Of a stretch of 64,000 nt of DNA, positions 9,983-18,895 are shown one piece after another. The notes below the pieces were generated by a model. That model made no database searches. It saw only the letters and a list, made by a program, of their open reading frames with translations, and had not been told where the DNA came from. Within the stretch, counting starts at the first letter, position 1. Each line of letters opens with the position of its first letter. The DNA comes from Clostridium carboxidivorans P7 (GTDB lineage Bacteria; Bacillota; Clostridia; Clostridiales; Clostridiaceae). The stretch lies in the NCBI RefSeq assembly GCF_001038625.1, contig NZ_CP011803.1, positions 2,666,001 through 2,730,000 on the forward strand, read 5' to 3'. Position numbers and translations under genes: made by a program.

Positions 9983-10947
9983 TATGCCACCTGCTTTCTC
10001 AAGGAAGGATTTATGGAAAGCTCTAATATGTCTGTTATAATTATACTTATAACTACCATTACTCCTGTTATAAATATAGTTCCCATTAGTAATGGATAAT
10101 CACTAGAATTAGCAGCTTTGACACTTATCATACCTAAGCCCGGCCAGGAAAAAACCGTTTCAATCATAACTGACCCTCCAAAGAAACCAGGTATGGTTAT
10201 ACCAAGATAATTTATAAAAGGTACTAATGCATTCTTCACAATTCCCTTCATTATCTTTCTTTCTCCCATTCCATTTGCCCTACATGCAGTTACATAATGA
10301 CTATTGCTCTCTTCCTTAACCTTTTCTTGAACAAATCTTGCATAGGCTCCCACATGTGCAATAACCATTACAGAAACAGGCATTACAAGATGTTTTGCAA
10401 TATCAGCTATATTCCCATCTCCATCTACACTTCTGATTCCTGATGAAGGAAATATACCAAGCTGAACTGAAAAAAATATTATAAATAAAAGAGCTAACCA
10501 GAAGGAAGGAATAGAATAAAATATAACACTTAATGAGCTTATAAATTTATCCCAAAAGGAACCTTCATTAAAACCTGCCTTCAACCCCAATGTAAGCGAT
10601 AAAATTAATATTAAAATTATTGAATTTGAAAATAACATTAAAGTATTTGGTATTCTTTCTTTTAATATATCTGTAACCTTTCTTCCTTCCAAATATGAAA
10701 TTCCAAGATCTCCTTTTAACGTGCTTTTTACCCATTTTACATATCTTTCAGTTACTGGCCTATCAACTCCATAATTTTTATTTATTCTTGTTCTTTCTTC
10801 TGTGGTAAGTCTATCTGCTAATGGTCCATATAAAGCTGTAGCCGGATCACCCGGCGCAGCATTAATAATAGCAAAGCTTAATATACTTAGGAAAAATATT
10901 ACGAGCAATCCTTGAAATATTCTCTTTACTACAAATCTTGAAATCAT
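9982..10947 (-). CDS. ABC permease (DppB/NikB type)
   Basis: About 321 residues. [13 protein letters not shown] N-terminus ([10 protein letters not shown]), the family block [15 protein letters not shown]-loop [20 protein letters not shown], and [10 protein letters not shown] near the C-terminus. The ATG at 10945-10947 overlaps the stop of the upstream binding-protein gene (ATGA) and has GAGGAG about 11 bases before it. A GTG four codons upstream is possible but lacks a spaced ribosome site. Coupled to the DppC-type permease that follows. Confidence 0.93.
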   Translation of the reverse strand: MISRFVVKRIFQGLLVIFFLSILSFAIINAAPGDPATALYGPLADRLTTEERTRINKNYGVDRPVTERYVKWVKSTLKGDLGISYLEGRKVTDILKERIPNTLMLFSNSIILILILSLTLGLKAGFNEGSFWDKFISSLSVIFYSIPSFWLALLFIIFFSVQLGIFPSSGIRSVDGDGNIADIAKHLVMPVSVMVIAHVGAYARFVQEKVKEESNSHYVTACRANGMGERKIMKGIVKNALVPFINYLGITIPGFFGGSVMIETVFSWPGLGMISVKAANSSDYPLLMGTIFITGVMVVISIIITDILELSINPSLRKQVA

Positions 10948-12539
10948 TGCATCTTCCACTCCTCAGTATTCCACAAGAAACCTTCTCCATGATGTCCTAA
11001 AACTCTCTTAGTTGTATATCCTGAAACCTTCTTATTCACTCCATATATTGCTGTTATATATGCATCCATACTAAAGGCAGGATTGTCTGCTACTTCCTTT
11101 TGGAAATCTGCATAATATTTCTTTCTTTCATTTTCATCACTGGTAGTTCTTGCTTTTTCTAGAGCTTCATCTACTTTAGGATCTGAATAGTAACCAAAGT
11201 TATTTCCACTTCCATGATCTGCTTGACTGGAATGGAATATCTTATAAGTGTTATCATCTGCATCAAATGGACTTCCCCATCCAATTACAAAGGCTTCTGT
11301 ATCTTTTATTGGCATAGCTTTTGGATCTCTTGCATCAACTTTTATATCAAAACCAACTTTCTTACCTTGAGATGCTACATAATTGGCAATTTTAACTCTA
11401 GTATCATCATTATTTCTTGCAAACAATGTAAACTGAAGCTTTTGACCATCTTTTTCTCTTATACCATCTGCACCCTTCTTCCATCCAGCTTGCTCTAATA
11501 GTGCATTGGCCTTATCTAAGTTATATTCATATTTTTCTACATCAGGATCATTAAATTTATTAAGTTGAATTGGTGAATATGCTGCAAATCCATAGCCAAG
11601 AAGTATTCCTTTTACTATACCTTCTTTATCTGTGGCATAGTTTAAAGCTTTTCTAACATTTACATCCTTAAACATTGGTTTTGTCTTAAAGTTAAACATT
11701 ATACCTCTATAATCTGCTGTAGGTATTTTATTTAAAGTAACTTTACTTTCTTTTTCCAAATTAGCAACCTGATTAGGGTCAATTAAAGTTGCATCTAGTT
11801 CTCCTGTTTTTAATTGCATAGCTCTAACATTAAAATCTGGTATGAATTTAAGCACAACCTTATCTATATTACCTACTTTATCTGGTCTTCCACCTTTATA
11901 ATCTTTAAATCTTTCTACTGTCAAACTGCTTCCTTTATCCCATTTTACAAATTTATATGGTCCTGCTCCTATTGGTTTTTGATTAAATTCTGCTGTATTT
12001 ATATCTTTTCCCTGCAAAGCATGCTTTGGAACTAATCCTACAGTCATTTTATCCAATAAAGCTGGAAAAGGTTTTTTTAATGTAACTTTAACTTCATAAT
12101 CATTTACAGCCTGTACATCTTTTACTTCTTCAAATTGTGGCTTAACTTCTGAATTAACCTTATCATCTAATATACTTTTTACAGTAAAAACAACATCTTC
12201 AGCCTTAACTTCTGTATTATCATGAAATTTAACGCCCTTTTTCATTTTAAAATCATATGTCAGTTTATCGTCTGATATTTTATAAGATTCTGCTATTTCT
12301 GGTTTAGGTACATTGTTTTCATCAAATCTCATAAGTCCTCTAAAAATCAAATCACTGGCAAACGCATGTGATTCTATCAATATTGGATTTAATTTTTCAT
12401 CCTCCATTTCTGCTCCATAAACTAAAGTTTTTCCTTTAGTTTCATTATTACTGTTTGCTGCCTGTTCTTTTCCACATCCAGTAAACATTGCTGTAATCAC
12501 AAACAACATGCTTACTAAAATGCTAGTTATTTTTTTCAT
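10944..12539 (-). CDS. Family-5 solute-binding lipoprotein, first gene of the sigma-54 operon
   Basis: 531 residues. Lipobox FTGC (Cys about residue 22) after a hydrophobic leader, then SBP_bac_5 domain blocks [33 protein letters not shown] and the conserved [15 protein letters not shown]. It is the paralogue of the SBP at 7559-9139. This is the first gene of a ten-gene operon extending to 3160. A -24/-12 sigma-54 promoter lies about 60 bases upstream and a perfect paired palindrome lies further upstream at 12722-12753. The ligand may be a nickel-type complex or a peptide. Family-5 proteins cannot be assigned by sequence alone. Confidence 0.93.
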   Translation of the reverse strand: MKKITSILVSMLFVITAMFTGCGKEQAANSNNETKGKTLVYGAEMEDEKLNPILIESHAFASDLIFRGLMRFDENNVPKPEIAESYKISDDKLTYDFKMKKGVKFHDNTEVKAEDVVFTVKSILDDKVNSEVKPQFEEVKDVQAVNDYEVKVTLKKPFPALLDKMTVGLVPKHALQGKDINTAEFNQKPIGAGPYKFVKWDKGSSLTVERFKDYKGGRPDKVGNIDKVVLKFIPDFNVRAMQLKTGELDATLIDPNQVANLEKESKVTLNKIPTADYRGIMFNFKTKPMFKDVNVRKALNYATDKEGIVKGILLGYGFAAYSPIQLNKFNDPDVEKYEYNLDKANALLEQAGWKKGADGIREKDGQKLQFTLFARNNDDTRVKIANYVASQGKKVGFDIKVDARDPKAMPIKDTEAFVIGWGSPFDADDNTYKIFHSSQADHGSGNNFGYYSDPKVDEALEKARTTSDENERKKYYADFQKEVADNPAFSMDAYITAIYGVNKKVSGYTTKRVLGHHGEGFLWNTEEWKMQ

Positions 12540-12595
12540 GTTTGTTCCCCCTCATAGTTTCTACATTTGTCATTTTATTGCCATATGCTTTTATA

Positions 12596-12613
12596 AAGCA
12601 TTTTTTATGCCAA
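12596..12613 (-). promoter_or_regulatory. Sigma-54 promoter A for the first methyltransferase-ABC operon
   Basis: Minus strand TTGGCATAAAAAATGCTT: -24 element TGGCAT, -12 element ATGCT, with the invariant GG (12610-12611) and GC (12598-12599) twelve bases apart as required. Predicted start of transcription about 12586, leaving a leader of ~47 bases that contains an AGGGGG ribosome site. Confidence 0.82.
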
Positions 12614-12721
12614 TATTGTACTTTTTATCCTATCATTGTTATTGCCAACATATCATCTTCTATAAAAATAGAAATTCATTACAATATTTTATACATTTTT
12701 ATCAAAAAGATACAAAATTTA

Positions 12722-12753
12722 GTTTCAAAATGATATTTTTATCATTTTGAAAC
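12722..12753. promoter_or_regulatory. Paired palindromic activator site (UAS) for promoter A
   Basis: GTTTCAAAATGATA, a 4-base T spacer, then its exact reverse complement TATCATTTTGAAAC: perfect 14-bp arms. Each arm is itself a TCA-N3-TGA dyad, so the site reads as two dimer sites side by side, the layout of sigma-54 enhancer elements. It lies about 136-167 bases upstream of the predicted start of promoter A. Related pairs lie upstream of the other four sigma-54 promoters in this window. Confidence 0.75.
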
Positions 12754-12754
12754 A

Positions 12755-12856
12755 GCAAAAAAATACTTAAATACAAGAGGGATTGCATTTAAGTATTTTT
12801 GATTTAATTTAGGGTTAATTAGGTTTTGGGTTCTTAAATTTATATCAGACTGTACT
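12755..12856 (-). ncRNA. Putative sigma-54-dependent small RNA, copy 1
   Basis: A segment of about 100 bases runs from the predicted start of sigma-54 promoter B (about 12856) to an intrinsic terminator. The terminator stem is formed by 12785-12798 and 12761-12774 (AAATACTTAAAT type arms), followed on the minus strand by seven T. The apical part forms an inner stem TGCAA/TTGTA whose loop exposes TCCCTC, complementary to a Shine-Dalgarno sequence. No ORF with a ribosome site is present. The segment at 19215-19311 has the same architecture and similar sequence near the terminator (CCCTAAA, AAAAATACTTAA). No expression evidence is available from sequence. Confidence 0.6.
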
Positions 12857-12865
12857 TATTTACAA

Positions 12866-12883
12866 AAGCAATTCTTATGCCAA
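12866..12883 (-). promoter_or_regulatory. Sigma-54 promoter B for small RNA copy 1
   Basis: Minus strand TTGGCATAAGAATTGCTT: TGGCAT, then TTGCT, with GG (12880-12881) and GC (12868-12869) twelve bases apart. This is a near-consensus -24/-12 promoter. No gene follows before a terminator at 12761-12798. Confidence 0.85.
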
Positions 12884-12922
12884 TACCTTAACCCTTAATA
12901 TTCATAGAATATACTTTAATAT

Positions 12923-12960
12923 TTATCATTTTGAAATTATAATTAGTTTTAAAATGATAA
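12923..12960. promoter_or_regulatory. Paired activator site (UAS) for promoter B
   Basis: TTATCATTTTGAAA (12923-12936) and, ten bases on, TTTTAAAATGATAA (12947-12960), 13 of 14 positions complementary. It spans about -67 to -104 from the predicted start of promoter B, the same distance seen for the site serving promoter D. Confidence 0.7.
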
Positions 12961-13032
12961 AATGTATCAAATTGATTTCATATTGAAAATAAATTTTTAT
13001 AGGAAACAATTTCAATATATTTTTTCTATCAT

Positions 13033-13233
13033 TTACCATATGTTCAACATTAAATAATCTTTAACCATATCCTTATCTTCATACATGTCTAATGCAGCAG
13101 GAGTATTTTTTATATTTAATATATCTCTTTCTTTTGTTTTTACATCACTATCAGATTTTAACTGTACTTCCTTTATATAATTTCCTACTCTAGTACGTAT
13201 TGATGAACTTAAATATTTTTTGGGAATATTCAT
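13033..13233 (-). CDS. Small hypothetical protein downstream of the His-rich protein
   Basis: 66 residues, unrecognised, Lys/Asp-rich with one central NIKNTPAALDMYEDKD stretch. A strong GGGGG ribosome site precedes the ATG, and the gene begins 17 bases after the His-rich gene, so both form one unit under sigma-54 promoter C. No signal peptide, membrane segment or metal-binding cluster is visible. Function unknown. Confidence 0.6.
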   Translation of the reverse strand: MNIPKKYLSSSIRTRVGNYIKEVQLKSDSDVKTKERDILNIKNTPAALDMYEDKDMVKDYLMLNIW

Positions 13234-13250
13234 AAAAAGACCCCCTTAGT

Positions 13251-13595
13251 TTACATATTTTCTTTAGCCTTTTTAAGCATATCATCTGCCTTTTGCATTG
13301 CCTCTACAGCTTTTTGTATAAATTCCGCAGTTTCTAATTTACCCATTAATTTTGCTTTTTGAACCCATTCTTTAAATCCTTCTTCATGTGACTCATTATG
13401 TTCAACCCAATGGCCTAATAATAATTTTAAAGTTTCTTCTTCCTTATTAAGATCTAATTTACAATCACAATCTGCTGATACTTCATGCGTATGACTATGT
13501 CCACCATGAACATGTTCATGTGTGTGTTGACCTTCATCATGGCTATGTTCCTCACCATGGTGATATTTGTATTCATTTTTTTCATTGTAAATCAT
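13251..13595 (-). CDS. Histidine-rich N-terminal, putative metal-binding protein
   Basis: 114 residues. The first ~45 carry a dense His/Glu/Asp run (HHGEEHSHDEG, HTHEHVHGGHSHTHE) followed by DCDCK, a composition typical of nickel, cobalt or zinc buffering. The remaining ~65 residues form a helical domain (LLLGHWVEHNESHEEGFKEW) with further His. No signal peptide, so it should act in the cytoplasm. It has its own sigma-54 promoter of the same type as the ABC operons, which links metal handling to that regulon, and it is divergent from csoR. Confidence 0.8.
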   Translation of the reverse strand: MIYNEKNEYKYHHGEEHSHDEGQHTHEHVHGGHSHTHEVSADCDCKLDLNKEEETLKLLLGHWVEHNESHEEGFKEWVQKAKLMGKLETAEFIQKAVEAMQKADDMLKKAKENM

Positions 13596-13737
13596 AAGTA
13601 TACCTCTTCTCTTTATATTTTTTATCTGATCACTACCATTGCTAATACTACTATTTTTTGCAAAAGTAGTTCATCATTATAAGTAAACTGAATCTGAACC
13701 TAAGAATCACTTGATATCAGATTGTACTTATTTAAAT

Positions 13738-13756
13738 GAGCAATTCTTATGCCAAT
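13738..13756 (-). promoter_or_regulatory. Sigma-54 promoter C for the His-rich protein unit
   Basis: Minus strand TTGGCATAAGAATTGCTC: GG (13752-13753) and GC (13740-13741) are twelve bases apart. Predicted start about 13728, giving a ~133-base leader. The start of that leader (AAGTACAATCTGATAT) matches the beginning of small RNA copy 1 (AAGTACAGTCTGATAT). Confidence 0.83.
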
Positions 13757-13798
13757 GTCTTAATGACTTAATATCCATAGAATAAATTATATAATATT

Positions 13799-13815
13799 TG
13801 TTTCATTTCGAAATA
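13799..13815. promoter_or_regulatory. Probable activator site for promoter C
   Basis: GTTTCATTTCGAAATAAG is a weaker version of the TTTCAAAATGATA element, about 72-87 bases upstream of the predicted start of promoter C. Only one convincing half-site is visible. Confidence 0.45.
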
Positions 13816-13847
13816 AGCTCTATATACATAACTCTTCTATAATTTTA

Positions 13848-13901
13848 TTGACATTGGTACTTTTTCACATTAGCATATACATATACCCCCTATGGGTATA
13901 T
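13848..13901 (+). promoter_or_regulatory. csoR promoter and CsoR-type operator
   Basis: TTGACA (13848-13853) and TAGCAT (13871-13876) are 17 bases apart. Directly after the -10, ATATACCCCCTATGGGTATAT (13881-13901) shows the C-tract/G-tract dyad flanked by TA that is typical of CsoR-family operators. CsoR would block RNA polymerase here when metal-free, so the csoR-ATPase operon is self-regulated. Confidence 0.75.
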
Positions 13902-13934
13902 ATCAAATTTAATTATATTGAGGAGGATAAAAAT

Positions 13935-14210
13935 ATGCGTCAATGTATGGATATTCCAAAACTTCAAACAAGAATAAAAAAAATTGAAGGTCAACTTAGA
14001 GGTATTTCAGAAATGATAGATAAAGACATTCCCTGTGAAGATGTCTTAATCCAAATTAATGCTGCCAAAAGTGCACTACATAAAGTTGGCCAAATAGTGT
14101 TAGAGGGACATTTACAACACTGCGTTCGTGATGGTATAGAACATGGGGATGCTGACAAAACAATTGCTGAATTTGCTAAAGCAATTGAGCATTTTTCAAG
14201 AATGGGTTAG
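13935..14210 (+). CDS. csoR: CsoR-family metal-sensing repressor
   Basis: 91 residues, all-helical CsoR/RcnR/FrmR family. The ligand set reads Cys34, His59, Cys63 (PCEDVL, GHLQHC), the x-Cys-His-Cys pattern of copper-sensing CsoR. The extra N-terminal His found in nickel sensors (RcnR, InrS) is not seen, though Cys4 is nearby. The ATG at 13935 is chosen because AGGAGG precedes it by 8 bases. The next gene, a P1B ATPase, starts 8 bases after its stop. When metal binds, repression of this operon should be relieved. Confidence 0.9.
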   Translation: MRQCMDIPKLQTRIKKIEGQLRGISEMIDKDIPCEDVLIQINAAKSALHKVGQIVLEGHLQHCVRDGIEHGDADKTIAEFAKAIEHFSRMG

Positions 14211-14218
14211 GTGGCGAA

Positions 14219-16084
14219 ATGAAAAGATTAATAGACTTTTTCAAAAACGAAGAAAAACGTACTGTATTTTTTCTAATAATTTCAGCAGTATCATTACTTA
14301 TCAGCTTTTTACATATTGGAAATTTGAAAATTGATACAGCATGGTTAGCAATTATTTTATGTGGTATTCCTATTATCAAAGGTGCCATTGAAGGACTTAT
14401 TCGAGAATTTGATATTAAGGCAGACGTTTTGGTTTCAATTGCACTCATTGCTTCTGTTTTAATCGGCCAAATACTTGCAGCAGGTGAAGTTTCACTAATT
14501 ATGACCTTAGGCGCATTATTAGAAGAACATACCGTTGCAAAAGCACGTGCTGGCATTGAAAAGTTAGTACATCTTACCCCTCGCACTGCCAGATTTGTCG
14601 ATAATGGAGTAGAAAGTATAATACCTGCTGAGCAAGTTCAAGTTGGTGATATACTACGTGTACTTGCAGGCGAAACTATTGCCGTTGATGGCATTATTAT
14701 TTCTGGACAAACTTCCATTGATCAATCAGTAATGACTGGTGAATCTCTTCCAGTTGATAAAGGTATTGATGATGAAGTCTTTAGTGGTACAGTAAATCAA
14801 TTTGGTACTTTTGATATGAAAGCTACTAAGGTTGGTGAAAACAGTTCACTTCAAAGAATGATTAAACTTGTGGAATCTGCTGATGCAAACAAAGCTAAAA
14901 TTGTTGGAATGGCAGATAGATGGGCTACCTGGATAGTTATAATTGCTCTTGTATCTGCAGTTGGTACATGGTTTGTTACAGGAGAAATAATTCGTTCAGT
15001 CACTATTCTCGTAGTGTTCTGTCCATGCGCTTTAGTACTTGCAACTCCAACTGCAATTATGGCTGCTATTGGTAATGCCACTAAATATGGTATTCTTGTC
15101 CGTGAAGGAGATGCACTAGAAAGATTGTCAAAAGTAACTAAAATTGCCTTTGATAAAACCGGAACTCTAACTTATGGAAAACCTGATGTAATAGCAGTTG
15201 AAAGTTTTACTGATGACATAAGCTCTGAAAGCCTATTAACATTAACAGCTTCTGCTGAATTACGTTCTGAACATCCACTAGGCAAAGCTGTTGTTTCTAA
15301 TTTTAAAAACAAATTTAGTACAAATTTAGAAGAACCACAAGAATTTGCAATGATTGCAGGGCGTGGTGTCAAAGCAATAGTTTCTGGAAATACAATTTTA
15401 GCAGGAAATATAGAATTATTAGCTGAAAATTCAATAGAAATTTCTAAGAATATATTGAACAAAGCATATAAATACAAAGAGGATGGATGCACAATTATCT
15501 ATATTGCAGTAAACGGCTGCGAAACTGGTTTTATAGCCCTATCTGATACCTTACGTAAGGATTCTACAAAAATAATTAGCAAGCTTAAATCTATCAATGT
15601 AGAAAGCATATTACTAACTGGAGACAACCCACAAGCAGCTTCTCATATTGCTAAAAGTATTGGTATTAGCAACTTTCACTCAAAATGTTTACCAGAAGAT
15701 AAAATGTCTGCAATTGAGCAATATCAAAATAATAACGAAATGGTTTGCATGATTGGTGATGGTATTAATGATGCACCTGCTCTTAAAAAAGCATATGTTG
15801 GTATTGCCATGGGTGATATTGGTAGTGACATTGCCGTTGATGCAGCAGATATTGCTCTTATCAGCGATGATATAAAATCTATTCCTCACCTATTAAGTTT
15901 ATCACAAAAAACCATGACCACAATTAGATGGAATTTAACTCTTTCTATGCTTTTAAATTTTACAGCTATCATATTAGCTATGACAGGTATTTTAGACCCA
16001 ATACTTGGTGCATTAGTACATAATCTTGGATCAGTTGCTGTTATTATAAATTCTGCACTATTACTAAATTTTAAAAATAAATAG
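14219..16084 (+). CDS. P1B-type heavy-metal-translocating ATPase in csoR operon
   Basis: 621 residues. Metal site CPC in VVFCPCALVLATP, phosphorylation motif DKTGTLT, SEHPLG motif of P1B ATPases, and GDGINDAP hinge. The N-terminus lacks a heavy-metal-associated domain. The last helices carry HNLGSVAVIINSALLL, not the MxxSS of classical CopA or the DxG of ZntA, so the transported ion is not settled by motif; linkage to a Cys-His-Cys CsoR favours monovalent copper. Predicted to export metal from the cytoplasm. Followed by a strong terminator. Confidence 0.9.
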   Translation: MKRLIDFFKNEEKRTVFFLIISAVSLLISFLHIGNLKIDTAWLAIILCGIPIIKGAIEGLIREFDIKADVLVSIALIASVLIGQILAAGEVSLIMTLGALLEEHTVAKARAGIEKLVHLTPRTARFVDNGVESIIPAEQVQVGDILRVLAGETIAVDGIIISGQTSIDQSVMTGESLPVDKGIDDEVFSGTVNQFGTFDMKATKVGENSSLQRMIKLVESADANKAKIVGMADRWATWIVIIALVSAVGTWFVTGEIIRSVTILVVFCPCALVLATPTAIMAAIGNATKYGILVREGDALERLSKVTKIAFDKTGTLTYGKPDVIAVESFTDDISSESLLTLTASAELRSEHPLGKAVVSNFKNKFSTNLEEPQEFAMIAGRGVKAIVSGNTILAGNIELLAENSIEISKNILNKAYKYKEDGCTIIYIAVNGCETGFIALSDTLRKDSTKIISKLKSINVESILLTGDNPQAASHIAKSIGISNFHSKCLPEDKMSAIEQYQNNNEMVCMIGDGINDAPALKKAYVGIAMGDIGSDIAVDAADIALISDDIKSIPHLLSLSQKTMTTIRWNLTLSMLLNFTAIILAMTGILDPILGALVHNLGSVAVIINSALLLNFKNK

Positions 16085-16150
16085 AACCTTACTCTAATAG
16101 TAAATTATTTGATTAAAAGTATATAGCGGGGCTATAATCCTGTAGAATAA

Positions 16151-16191
16151 AGCCTATATCTTAATGTACATGATTATTAAAGATATAGGCT
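16151..16191. terminator. Terminator after P1B ATPase gene
   Basis: AGCCTATATCTT and its exact complement AAGATATAGGCT separated by 17 bases, followed by GGTTTTTATTATTT on the plus strand. It ends the csoR operon and may also serve the converging arsR gene. Confidence 0.8.
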
Positions 16192-16213
16192 GGTTTTTAT
16201 TATTTATCGTTGT

Positions 16214-16579
16214 TTATACTTTTGTTGGGCAAGATATTTCAAACATAGCATCAATAGCATGATGCAACAGACTTGACTTCTCATTATCTGCCAATGTATA
16301 ATAAACTTCTTTTCCCTCTCGCCTACTGACAATCAAACCGCTGTTTCTCAAGACACGCAAATGATGGGATACAGCCGGATCACTCATCTCCATGGCTGCA
16401 GCAATGTTGCAGACACATTCTTCGCTATGGCATAAAAACCAAAGAATACGCAATCTTGTACTATCACCAAGCTGTTGGAAAGAAGTAGCTACTTCTTGAA
16501 ATTTTTCTACTTGAGGCATATTTTCTAATATTTTGTCTATATTCTGCCCATGATCATGCGGTAAATTATAATGTGGCAT
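16214..16579 (-). CDS. ArsR/SmtB-family metal-responsive repressor
   Basis: 121 residues. Winged-helix domain with the metal-box-like ECVCNIAAAM (CadC-type CxC on the alpha-3 helix), recognition helix MSDPAVSHHLRVLRNSG and wing REGKEVYYTL. The C-terminal helix carries LLHHAIDAMFEISC with candidate alpha-5 ligands, and the N-terminus has HDHG. These features point to Zn/Cd/Pb sensing. It lies downstream of a P1B-2 ATPase gene on the same strand but beyond a terminator. Ribosome site GGAAGGGA. Likely represses the ATPase/HMA genes, perhaps replacing the decayed arsR at 18896-19127. Confidence 0.88.
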   Translation of the reverse strand: MPHYNLPHDHGQNIDKILENMPQVEKFQEVATSFQQLGDSTRLRILWFLCHSEECVCNIAAAMEMSDPAVSHHLRVLRNSGLIVSRREGKEVYYTLADNEKSSLLHHAIDAMFEISCPTKV

Positions 16580-16678
16580 AGCTTTTTCCCTTCCTTTGAT
16601 AATTCTTTTTCTTAATGATAGTTCAGAGATTAAAGTTTGTCAAACAGAATAGTCTACATATTATGACTCAAATAAAAA

Positions 16679-16715
16679 GAAAGTCAGATACAATATACTT
16701 TAGTAACCGACTTTC
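16679..16715. terminator. Bidirectional terminator between P1B-2 ATPase and arsR
   Basis: GAAAGTC / GACTTTC stem with T-rich runs on both sides (CCCTATTTTTTT on plus, TTTTTATTT on minus). Confidence 0.65.
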
Positions 16716-16758
16716 CCTATTTTTTTAATTGCTCTTTTGTTCTATCTTTTAATAAGAA

Positions 16759-18624
16759 TTATTTTTTTACAATCAAAGCTCGTGCAGCATTTAATACAGC
16801 TATAATCATGACACCAACATCGGCAAAAATTGCGAACCACATATTAGCAATTCCAATGGCTCCAAGTACAAGACATACAGCTTTTATTGTAAGTGCCAAT
16901 ACAATATTCTGATGTACAATACCAATGGTCTTTCTTGAAATTTTCATCGCAAGAGAAATCTTTGAAGGATCATCATCCATTAGCACGATATCTGCTGCTT
17001 CAATAGCTGCATCTGAACCAAGTGCCCCCATAGCAATACCTACATCTGCTCTAGAGAGCACTGGTGCATCATTAATACCATCTCCCACAAAAGCAAGTTT
17101 TTCTTTGGTCCTTTTTTTTGTAAGAAGTTCTTCTACCTGGGATACCTTGTCTGCAGGTAAAAGCTCACTTCTCACTTCATCCACACCAAGTTCTTTTGCA
17201 ACTGAATCGGCTACTTTTTTAGCATCTCCTGTTAGCATGATTGTTTTTTTCACACCATAATCTTTCAATCTACTAATTGCTATCTTAGCATTTGGCTTAA
17301 TAACATCTGAAATCAAAATATAGCCAACATATTTACCATCAATTGCCACATGAACAACAGTACCTACCTTTTTAGGTTCCTCATAAGAAAGTTTCAGTTT
17401 CTTCATAAGTTTTTCATTTCCTACAGCAACCTTTTTAATATCTACTTTTGCTGTAACACCATGTCCACCAATCTCCTCCACGTCAGAAACTCTAGTTGCA
17501 TCCAATTCCTTTTTGTAGGCTTCTTTTAGACTTTTGCTGATAGGATGATTAGAATAACTTTCTGCATAGGCTGCATATTCCAATAAAACCTCTTTTGATA
17601 TATTAACTGGATGTGTATCAATTACTTCAAATACACCTTTTGTAAGAGTTCCAGTTTTATCAAATACAACATATTTTGTTTCTGCCAAAGCCTCTAGATA
17701 ATTAGAACCCTTTACTAATACACCACATGAAGAGGCACCTCCGATACCACCGAAGAAACTAAGTGGTATAGAAATAACAAGGGCACATGGACAGCTTATA
17801 ACAAGAAATATCAATGCTCGCGTAATCCAGTCTGCCCACATAGGATTAAGTTCCATGAGAGACATTCGTATAATTGGTGGTATACTGGCTAACAACAATG
17901 CACCTATACATACAATCGGAGTATAGTATCTGGCAAATCTGGTAATGAAATTCTCTGACCTGGATTTCTTCATACTTGAGTTCTCTACCAACTCTAAAAT
18001 TTTAGATACAGTAGATTCTCCAAACTCCTTGGTTGTACTAATTTTAAGAACACCAGACATGTTAATGCATCCACTGATAACAGCATCACCCACGCCTACT
18101 TCTTTTGGTAAGCTTTCACCTGTCAATGCACTAGTATTTAAAGAGGATGTTCCTTCCTTAATAATGCCATCAATTGGAATTTTTTCACCTGGTTGTACAA
18201 CAATTAACGTTCCTATAACTACTTCATCTGGATCTACTTGTACAAGCTTACCATGTTCTTCAATATTAGCATAGTCTGGACGTATATCCATTAAGTCAGT
18301 TATATTTTTACGACTTTTTCCTACTGCATAGCTTTGGAAAAGTTCACCAATCTGATAGAAGAGCATAACAGCAACACCTTCTGAGTGTTCACCAAGAATA
18401 ATTGCTCCAACTGTTGCAACTGCCATAAGAAAGTTTTCGTCAAAAATTTTACCATGAAAAATACCAAGTACTGCTTTTCTTAATATATCATATCCAATAA
18501 TCAGATAAGGAATCAAATATAATACTAATTGTGTCCAACCTGATGTATGGATGAAATTTAACGCTACCATTAGAATGGCTGAAATAATAATACGCCATAA
18601 AGTAGCTTTTTGTTTTTTATTCAT
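16759..18624 (-). CDS. P1B-2 type Zn/Cd/Pb-exporting ATPase
   Basis: 621 residues. SCPCALVIS metal site, DKTGTLTKG phosphorylation loop, SNHPIS, GDGINDAPVLSRADVGIAMG hinge, and a C-terminal helix ADVGVMIIAVLNAARAL whose Asp is diagnostic of the zinc/cadmium class (ZntA/CadA). No heavy-metal-associated domain precedes the first helix; instead such a domain is encoded separately just upstream (18647-18868), 22 bases away. The split arrangement is known in Firmicutes. Confidence 0.93.
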   Translation of the reverse strand: MNKKQKATLWRIIISAILMVALNFIHTSGWTQLVLYLIPYLIIGYDILRKAVLGIFHGKIFDENFLMAVATVGAIILGEHSEGVAVMLFYQIGELFQSYAVGKSRKNITDLMDIRPDYANIEEHGKLVQVDPDEVVIGTLIVVQPGEKIPIDGIIKEGTSSLNTSALTGESLPKEVGVGDAVISGCINMSGVLKISTTKEFGESTVSKILELVENSSMKKSRSENFITRFARYYTPIVCIGALLLASIPPIIRMSLMELNPMWADWITRALIFLVISCPCALVISIPLSFFGGIGGASSCGVLVKGSNYLEALAETKYVVFDKTGTLTKGVFEVIDTHPVNISKEVLLEYAAYAESYSNHPISKSLKEAYKKELDATRVSDVEEIGGHGVTAKVDIKKVAVGNEKLMKKLKLSYEEPKKVGTVVHVAIDGKYVGYILISDVIKPNAKIAISRLKDYGVKKTIMLTGDAKKVADSVAKELGVDEVRSELLPADKVSQVEELLTKKRTKEKLAFVGDGINDAPVLSRADVGIAMGALGSDAAIEAADIVLMDDDPSKISLAMKISRKTIGIVHQNIVLALTIKAVCLVLGAIGIANMWFAIFADVGVMIIAVLNAARALIVKK

Positions 18625-18646
18625 AACTATCTCCCCGATAAGCTGT

Positions 18647-18868
18647 CTATTTTACAAATATCTCACAATCTGGTTCTACCTTTTTGCACGCTTTTGTTAC
18701 TTCTTTCATGACAGCTTCAACATTAGCTCCATCTTCAAATTCCACTATCATTTTTTGTGTCATAAATCCTACTGCTGCATCCTTAATTCCATCTATCTTT
18801 TTTGTTGCATCTTCCATCTTTAATGAGCACGCTGCACAGTCTACTTCAATCTTATAATTTTTTTTCAT
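18647..18868 (-). CDS. Stand-alone heavy-metal-associated (HMA) domain protein
   Basis: 73 residues with a ferredoxin-like HMA fold: metal motif DCAACSLKME (CxxC at about residues 11-14), and the closing KKVEPDCEIFV strand typical of the N-terminal domain of CadA/ZntA. It precedes the P1B-2 ATPase gene by 22 bases and probably delivers divalent metal to it or acts as its detached N-domain. Confidence 0.9.
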   Translation of the reverse strand: MKKNYKIEVDCAACSLKMEDATKKIDGIKDAAVGFMTQKMIVEFEDGANVEAVMKEVTKACKKVEPDCEIFVK

Positions 18869-18895
18869 TTTAAACTCCTACCTTTCGTTGTTTTA

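Noticed and set aside
12640..12660. Another TTGGCA-like box near 12650 as a sixth sigma-54 promoter
   Set aside because: The expected GC of the -12 element is GA at the required spacing.
12508..12750. Plus-strand frames upstream of the first ABC operon
   Set aside because: The region is accounted for by the sigma-54 promoter and palindromic enhancer; composition is AT-driven.
12761..12798. Reading this hairpin only as a terminator for a plus-strand gene
   Set aside because: No plus-strand gene ends here; the seven-T tail is on the minus strand, after sigma-54 promoter B.
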